DNA of 42,586 nucleotides, taken from NCBI GenBank assembly GCA_049889815.1, contig JBMHCR010000020.1, forward strand, positions 1 through 42,586, in the 5' to 3' direction. Origin of the DNA: JBPOFY01 sp049889815 (GTDB lineage: Bacteria > Verrucomicrobiota > Verrucomicrobiia > Opitutales > Coraliomargaritaceae). Shown here in pieces: positions 37,223-42,586 of this stretch. Made by a program: the position numbers and the translations under genes. Within the stretch, counting starts at the first letter, position 1. The number at the start of each line of letters is the position of its first letter. The notes below the pieces were generated by a model that saw nothing but the letters and a program-made list of their open reading frames with translations, ran no database searches and was not told the origin of the DNA.

Positions 37223-38635
37223 TCAAGGCAGTTTTTCTTCCCAGTCGTCCGTCCGAAATGAAGATGCGGGTAGGCCGCTGGTGCTGAAAAGTGTCGCTTC
37301 CGGTGTGTTCTCAAATGCGTAACGCACGGCAATCGGATGTGGCACTTTATCGGACCAGACCGTGAGTTCTCCAGGAGACTTGCCGATCTTTGCCTTCGCC
37401 GGATGAAAGATACGGTCTTCGCTGGCGATGGTGAAACCGCTGAGCTCTTTGCCAAAGCTGTTGATGCCCATCGGTGCACCGCGAAACTGAATCTTAAGTT
37501 TACCGTCCTCAGTGACTGTGTGGTGGTCATAGATCGGGCCGCTGGTTTCGATATTGGGAATGCCGTAGTCGTTGGCGAGTGCCCAATAGGCAAGGCGGTC
37601 ACCGATGGTTTTCTTTTCTCTCGGGTGGATGTTGTTTGGGTCGCCAATGTCTAGCGTAACGGCCATTCCTGAGTTTTTCAGCGTTTCCATCGTCTGCAAT
37701 TGCGCTTCTCGAAGAAAGGCGGAGTTGCTATTTTTCGGACCATACCAGAAGGGTGCAATTTGGACGTAGTAAAAAGGAAAGTCACCCTGCCCCCATTGGG
37801 CGCGCCATGAGGTGACCATCGCGGTGATGAGGTCACGGTATTCTGCGGCGCGGTTCTTGTTGCTTTCACCCTGATACCAGATGCACCCTTTCATCGTGTA
37901 GCCGACGAGTGGATGAATCATCCCGTTGTAGAGGACGGAAGGGTGCTGTTGACGCCATTTATGATTTGTAACCTCGCTCAGATCGATGCCGAGTGCTTCG
38001 AGCGTCTCTTTATCTGTCCAAGCCTCCGCGCTTGAGGCTCCCCAACTTGTTGTTATGAGTCCGATCGGTACATCGAGGCTTGCTTGGAGTTTCTTGCCGA
38101 AAAAGTAGGCAGTCGCACTAAAGTAGGGTGCAGTATGTGGGGTGGATACGTGCCATTGTCCAGTTACTGAATCGAGAGGTTCTTGGCTGTCCTTTAAGTT
38201 TACATAGAAGACACGGATGTTGTCTTTCGTGGAATTCAGAATGGCTTCCTGACTGCCATTGATTGGCTCGTTGTTGTTGCCACGTAGAGTCATCTGCATG
38301 TTGGATTGCCCGGAGCAAAGCCAGACCTCGCCGATCAGAATGTCGTTAAATTCGACTTCAGTGCTGCCTTGCACCTCAAGAGAGTAGGGACCGCCTGCTT
38401 TGGGCGTCTTCAGTTTGAGTCGCCACTTTCCTTTGTCATCCGTGGCGACCTCTGAAGTCTCACCCCAACCGCCGGCGACCTGCACAATTTGCCCCGGCTC
38501 GTCCGTGCCCCAAATCGTGACTTCGCTCTGTTGTTGCAGTACCATCGACTCGGTAAAAATCGATGCGAGTTTCGTTTCTGCCAGCGTGGGCGATACGATT
38601 AAAAGTAAGAGCAAGATTTGGTTAAGAAGACGCAT
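37223..38635 (-). CDS. exported sialate O-acetylesterase
   Basis: A 470-residue SGNH-type esterase with a signal peptide (LLNQILLLLLIVSPTLA). After an N-terminal beta domain, the nucleophile Ser111 lies in CSGQSNMQM. WYQGESN gives the block II-type motif, and Asp and His of the triad are probably in DPNNIHPREK near 330. Family members remove acetyl groups from sialic acids or from plant and algal glycans such as xylan; the true substrate is not fixed by sequence. Verrucomicrobial genomes carry many such genes for polysaccharide breakdown. It is divergent from gatC, about 105 nt away. Confidence 0.92.
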   Translation of the reverse strand: MRLLNQILLLLLIVSPTLAETKLASIFTESMVLQQQSEVTIWGTDEPGQIVQVAGGWGETSEVATDDKGKWRLKLKTPKAGGPYSLEVQGSTEVEFNDILIGEVWLCSGQSNMQMTLRGNNNEPINGSQEAILNSTKDNIRVFYVNLKDSQEPLDSVTGQWHVSTPHTAPYFSATAYFFGKKLQASLDVPIGLITTSWGASSAEAWTDKETLEALGIDLSEVTNHKWRQQHPSVLYNGMIHPLVGYTMKGCIWYQGESNKNRAAEYRDLITAMVTSWRAQWGQGDFPFYYVQIAPFWYGPKNSNSAFLREAQLQTMETLKNSGMAVTLDIGDPNNIHPREKKTIGDRLAYWALANDYGIPNIETSGPIYDHHTVTEDGKLKIQFRGAPMGINSFGKELSGFTIASEDRIFHPAKAKIGKSPGELTVWSDKVPHPIAVRYAFENTPEATLFSTSGLPASSFRTDDWEEKLP

Positions 38636-38740
38636 GGTTCTTGAAGGTTTATCTGGAATCGAAATTTACACAAGAGTTTCCCTTATCGCCAAGTTTCAGT
38701 GGTTGCCAAAGCGATTCGTTTACTTTGTATCGACCGCATT

Positions 38741-39034
38741 ATGCCCGAAACACCACCTATTGACATCGATTACGTCGCAAATCTCGCACGCCTCGACATG
38801 AGCGCAGATGAGAAGGCCAAGCTTGGTAGCCAGCTCAACGACATCCTCGGTTACTTTGAAAAGCTCAATGCGGTCGACGTCGACGGGGTGGAACCGATGG
38901 CGCACGCGCGGCCTGTCTTCAATGTTTGGCGTGAAGGCGACGAACCCAGCGCTACTTACGATCCCGAAGTCCTTACCCAGATGGCTCCCGAGCAACGCGA
39001 CAACCAAGTCGTCGTGCCAAAGGTCGTGGAGTAG
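38741..39034 (+). CDS. gatC: Asp-tRNA(Asn)/Glu-tRNA(Gln) amidotransferase subunit C
   Basis: GatC (97 residues) wraps between GatA and GatB in the GatCAB amidotransferase, which converts misacylated Glu-tRNA-Gln and Asp-tRNA-Asn to the amides. The family text is clear: IDIDYVANLARLDMSADEKA, LNDILGYFEKLNAVDVDGVE, PMAHA, and a C-terminal NQVVVPKVVE. The ATG at 38741 is chosen over a GTG-type extension at 38699. It heads the gatC-gatA-gatB operon; an inverted-repeat cassette begins 4 nt after its stop. Confidence 0.94.
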   Translation: MPETPPIDIDYVANLARLDMSADEKAKLGSQLNDILGYFEKLNAVDVDGVEPMAHARPVFNVWREGDEPSATYDPEVLTQMAPEQRDNQVVVPKVVE

Positions 39035-39038
39035 ATTT

Positions 39039-39070
39039 TTAGCCACGGATGAACGCGGATTAGCACGGAT
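39039..39070 (+). repeat. left terminal inverted repeat of cassette A
   Basis: It starts TTAGCCACGGATG and contains three CGGAT units. It pairs with 39451-39482 (28/32). Confidence 0.88.
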
Positions 39071-39076
39071 TTAATT

Positions 39077-39460
39077 ATGAGTCTGGAACGGGAAGAGATT
39101 ACCAAGGAAACCATTGGAGCTGCTTTTGAGGTGCACAATGAGCTTGGCTATGGATTCCTGGAGAAGGTTTATCAGAATGCTATGCTTGTTGCTTTGAAGC
39201 TCCGTGGGGTGTCGGCTGAGGCCGAACAACTCATTAATGTTCACTTCAGGGATCATGTAGTCGGGGAATACAAAGCTGATATCACTGTTGAGGATGTGAT
39301 CGTTGAGCTGAAAGTTGCCTCAAAATACAATCCTCAAGATGAGCCGCAGCTTTTGAACGAACTGAAAGCCACCAAATCGCCGGTCGGCTTACTCATCAAT
39401 TTCGGCCGCGAAAAAGTAGAATTTAAACGATTTATTTCATCCACGAAAGCATCCGCGTAA
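39077..39460 (+). CDS. GxxExxY protein (PD-(D/E)XK nuclease-like), cassette A
   Basis: A 127-residue protein of the GxxExxY family (TIGR04256/PF13366 as I recall them). The name-giving motif is GFLEKVY at 26-32 (Gly26, Glu29, Tyr32). A PD-(D/E)XK-like core follows: Asp68 in YKADITVED and Glu77-x-Lys79 in VIVELKV, then LLNELKATKSPVGLLINFG. Catalysis and biological role are unknown. The last codons and the TAA stop (39458-39460) fall inside the right inverted repeat, so the C-terminal tail is encoded by the repeat. Third-codon positions are more A/T-rich than in gatC and gatA, supporting insertion. It is about 28% identical by eye to the cassette B protein. Confidence 0.88.
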   Translation: MSLEREEITKETIGAAFEVHNELGYGFLEKVYQNAMLVALKLRGVSAEAEQLINVHFRDHVVGEYKADITVEDVIVELKVASKYNPQDEPQLLNELKATKSPVGLLINFGREKVEFKRFISSTKASA

Positions 39461-39482
39461 ATCCGCGTCCATCCGTGGCTAA
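39451..39482 (-). repeat. right terminal inverted repeat of cassette A
   Basis: Its reverse complement begins TTAGCCACGGATGGACGCGG, matching the left arm at 28 of 32. It contains the stop codon of the cassette ORF. Confidence 0.88.
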
Positions 39483-39495
39483 CAATTAATTTTCC

Positions 39496-40962
<1,467 letters not shown>

Positions 40963-40972
40963 CGACGTATTT

Positions 40973-41004
40973 ATTAACCGCAGAGTTCGCTGAGGACGCA
41001 GAGA
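40973..41004 (+). repeat. left terminal inverted repeat of cassette B
   Basis: It starts ATTAACCGCAGAGTTCGC. The purine-rich GCAGAGAG at its inner edge directly precedes the ORF start. Confidence 0.88.
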
Positions 41005-41005
41005 G

Positions 41006-41386
41006 ATGAATGAGCTAAGTGAAAAGATTATTGGTGCAGCAATTGAGGTGCATCGAGAACTTGGGCCGGGGCTTCTCGAAAGCACCTATGAAGCTTGTCT
41101 TGCTCATGAGTTGAACCTGCAGGGTATCAAGGCTGTTCGTCAGCAGAAGCAGCCGATCCATTACAAAGGCTTGGAGATCGATGAGGCCTACAGGATAGAT
41201 GTCATTGTCGAAGACCGGATCATCCTCGAACTCAAAGTCGTCGATCAACTCAATGATATCCACCTCGCTCAACTTCTGACTTATCTCAAGCTCTCTGGCT
41301 GTAGTCTCGGTTATCTAATTAATTTTAACGTGCCACTCTTGAAGGACGGCATTCGTCGAGTTGTGAACAATCACGCAGAATCTTAA
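41006..41386 (+). CDS. GxxExxY protein (PD-(D/E)XK nuclease-like), cassette B
   Basis: A 126-residue member of the same family as the cassette A protein. The motif GLLESTY is at 22-28 (Gly22, Glu25, Tyr28), preceded by AAIEVHRELGP. The putative nuclease core is Asp65 in YRIDVIVED and Glu75-x-Lys77 in IILELKV, then LLTYLKLSGCSLGYLINFN. The ATG lies 1 nt after the left inverted repeat, whose purine-rich inner edge (GCAGAGAG) may act as ribosome-binding site, though it is very close. Function is unknown; nuclease activity is a fold-based inference. The divergence from cassette A suggests separate acquisition, not local duplication. Confidence 0.88.
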   Translation: MNELSEKIIGAAIEVHRELGPGLLESTYEACLAHELNLQGIKAVRQQKQPIHYKGLEIDEAYRIDVIVEDRIILELKVVDQLNDIHLAQLLTYLKLSGCSLGYLINFNVPLLKDGIRRVVNNHAES

Positions 41387-41397
41387 CTTTCTTTTTA

Positions 41398-41429
41398 TCT
41401 CAGCGCTCTCCGCGAACTCTGCGGTTAAT
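41398..41429 (-). repeat. right terminal inverted repeat of cassette B
   Basis: Its reverse complement begins ATTAACCGCAGAGTTCGC, identical to the left arm for 18 nt and 28/32 overall. It lies 11 nt after the cassette ORF stop. Confidence 0.88.
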
Positions 41430-41455
41430 ATTACGCATCCAAAGCCTTACAAATC

Positions 41456-42586
41456 ATGGAATTCGAAGCAGTCATCGGACTAGAAATTCACGTGCAGATT
41501 AAAACCCGCACCAAGATGTTCACCGCCGCACCTTACAACTACGGTGCCGCGCCCAACACCTTGACCGACGCCGTCGTGCTTGGTCTGCCGGGCACCTTGC
41601 CGGTGCTCAACCACACTGCGATCGAGAAGTGCGCCAAGCTTGGCCTTATGCTTGGCTGCGAGATCGCCGAAGTGTGTAAGTGGGACCGCAAGAACTATTT
41701 TTACCCTGACTCGCCAAAGAACTACCAGCTCACGCAAAACGAGCAACCGCTCTGCATTGGTGGTAAGGTCGAGATAGAGTTGCCGGGTCCGTCCCGCAAC
41801 GTCGAGGGCGAGTACCGCTGGGTCACGCTCAATCGCATCCATCTCGAAGAAGATCCCGGCAAGCTCACGCACGAAGCCTTTGATACGGTGATCGACTTCA
41901 ACCGCGCAGGTGTGCCACTCGCAGAGATTGTTACCGAACCCGACATGAGTTCATCCACCGAGGCTGTCGCATTCCTCAATTGCCTGCGCAACCTCATCGT
42001 TTACGCTGGTATATCCGACTGCGACATGGAGAAGGGCCAAATGCGTTGCGACGCCAACGTGTCTTTGCGCCCCGTCGGTTCGGAAAAGCTCGGCACCCGC
42101 ACCGAGATGAAGAACCTTAACTCCATTTCAAACGTCAAGGCCGCCATCGAATACGAGATCGAGCGCCAGACTGAAATTTTGGAAGAGGGTGGCAAGGTCG
42201 TGCAAGAAACCCGCCGCTGGGATGTCGACAAGGCCTGCAGCTTCTCGCTCCGCAGTAAGGAAGAAGCCCACGACTACCGCTACTTTCCGGATCCCGACCT
42301 CATGCCGGTGCAGATGGACCGCGCCCGTGTAGCCGAGCTCGAAGCCGAGCTGCCTGAGCGTCCGCTCGACAAGCAGCGCCGCTATCAGGAAGCGCTCAAG
42401 CTGCCGTTTACCATCACTTCGGTGCTCTGCCCAAACCGCGAACTAAGCGAATTCTTCGAAGCCGCGCTCGAAACACACAACGCACCGAAGCAAATCGCTA
42501 ACTACATCACCAACGACTTGCTCCGCGAGCTCTCGGAAGCCTCCGAGCATGGCGAGTCCGCTCTCAATGTCAGCGAGTGTAAGCTC
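41456..42586 (+). CDS. gatB: Asp-tRNA(Asn)/Glu-tRNA(Gln) amidotransferase subunit B (3' end outside window)
   Basis: GatB carries the tRNA-binding and kinase/transamidase part of GatCAB. The first 377 codons are open to the window edge. Family text is plain: FEAVIGLEIHVQ at the start, GLPGTLPVLN, KNYFYPDSPKNYQLTQ, KLTHEAFDTVIDFNRAGVPL, EKGQMRCDANVS, MKNLNSISNVKAAIEYEIER and EEAHDYRYFPDPDLMPV. The remaining roughly 100 residues, including most of the C-terminal YqeY-like tail, lie beyond 42586. It is the third gene of the operon, after cassette B. Confidence 0.96.
   Translation, partial: MEFEAVIGLEIHVQIKTRTKMFTAAPYNYGAAPNTLTDAVVLGLPGTLPVLNHTAIEKCAKLGLMLGCEIAEVCKWDRKNYFYPDSPKNYQLTQNEQPLCIGGKVEIELPGPSRNVEGEYRWVTLNRIHLEEDPGKLTHEAFDTVIDFNRAGVPLAEIVTEPDMSSSTEAVAFLNCLRNLIVYAGISDCDMEKGQMRCDANVSLRPVGSEKLGTRTEMKNLNSISNVKAAIEYEIERQTEILEEGGKVVQETRRWDVDKACSFSLRSKEEAHDYRYFPDPDLMPVQMDRARVAELEAELPERPLDKQRRYQEALKLPFTITSVLCPNRELSEFFEAALETHNAPKQIANYITNDLLRELSEASEHGESALNVSECKL

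Larger units (their letters stand above)
39039..39482 (+). mobile_element. inverted-repeat-bounded GxxExxY cassette A, inserted between gatC and gatA
   Basis: A 444-bp unit has 32-bp terminal inverted repeats at 39039-39070 and 39451-39482 matching at 28 of 32 positions. Each arm is built of near-tandem CGGAT-containing units about 10 nt apart. Inside is one nuclease-like ORF, filling nearly all the space. Removing the unit leaves gatC and gatA 17 nt apart. No target-site duplication is obvious and no transposase is encoded, so movement, if any, would need help in trans. Confidence 0.75.
40973..41429 (+). mobile_element. inverted-repeat-bounded GxxExxY cassette B, inserted between gatA and gatB
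   Basis: A 457-bp unit has 32-bp terminal inverted repeats at 40973-41004 and 41398-41429 (28/32; the outer 18 identical). The arms are made of GCAGAG/GCTGAG-type units and are unrelated to those of cassette A. One GxxExxY ORF lies inside. Deleting the unit leaves gatA and gatB 36 nt apart. As with cassette A there is no transposase and no clear target-site duplication. Confidence 0.75.

Noticed and set aside
39041..39070. Short regularly spaced CGGAT units considered as a CRISPR array
   Set aside because: Units are about 10 nt apart with no spacers of constant length and no cas genes; they are sub-units of a terminal inverted repeat.

Overview
The window looks like a chromosomal segment from the Verrucomicrobiota, most likely class Opitutae close to Coraliomargarita/Puniceicoccales. 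This is inferred from gene content (Tat-secreted Gfo/Idh oxidoreductase, DUF1552 remnant, sialate O-acetylesterase, large di-heme oxidoreductase, actinobacterial-type GlgM with GlgE), not from a database search. Shine-Dalgarno motifs are mostly weak, so many starts were chosen by alignment to family N-termini recalled from memory.

Layout. 1-1407: 3' half of a 23S rRNA gene, 5S rRNA and a strong terminator. 1417-4631 (minus): glgM-glgE, the two-enzyme maltose-1-phosphate route to alpha-glucan. 4739-9090: YheT-type hydrolase, a lipoprotein, a methyltransferase, then divergent moeA and moaA for molybdenum cofactor. 9098-14462: an orphan coding-like tail, gspE, a SET-domain protein, mutY, then a LolA-like exported protein coupled to a BaiN/HI0933-type flavoprotein. 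14476-14740: tRNA-Lys(TTT) with a duplicated 3' end and terminator. 14864-17486: ECF sigma factor, its membrane partner with an Arg/Ser-rich linker, and an AI-2E-family permease. 17592-22316: pyruvate carboxylase, tail-to-tail with threonylcarbamoyl-AMP synthase, then a stand-alone rpsR. 22604-26231: pheS-pheT. 26517-38635: DUF3108 protein, EamA permease, di-heme oxidoreductase, DUF1552 remnant, Gfo/Idh oxidoreductase, a ligase plus exonuclease DNA-repair pair, CNNM/CBS protein, sialate O-acetylesterase. 38741-42586: gatC, gatA and gatB (gatB cut by the window edge).

The most striking feature is in the last block. The compact gatCAB operon is interrupted at both gene junctions by a small cassette. 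Each cassette is one GxxExxY protein (PD-(D/E)XK nuclease-like, about 126 aa) enclosed by 32-bp imperfect terminal inverted repeats. The two cassettes carry unrelated repeat families, yet each pair of arms matches at 28 of 32 positions. Removing them leaves gene spacings of 17 and 36 nt. ORF-less relatives of one family lie upstream of pheS (22406-22496) and half of the other lies after pheT (26296-26326). A third palindrome family separates pheS from pheT (23657-23755). Translation-gene junctions in this genome therefore appear to collect palindromic elements, some carrying a nuclease-like gene. They could be trans-mobilised elements, or intervening-sequence-like hairpins in polycistronic mRNA.
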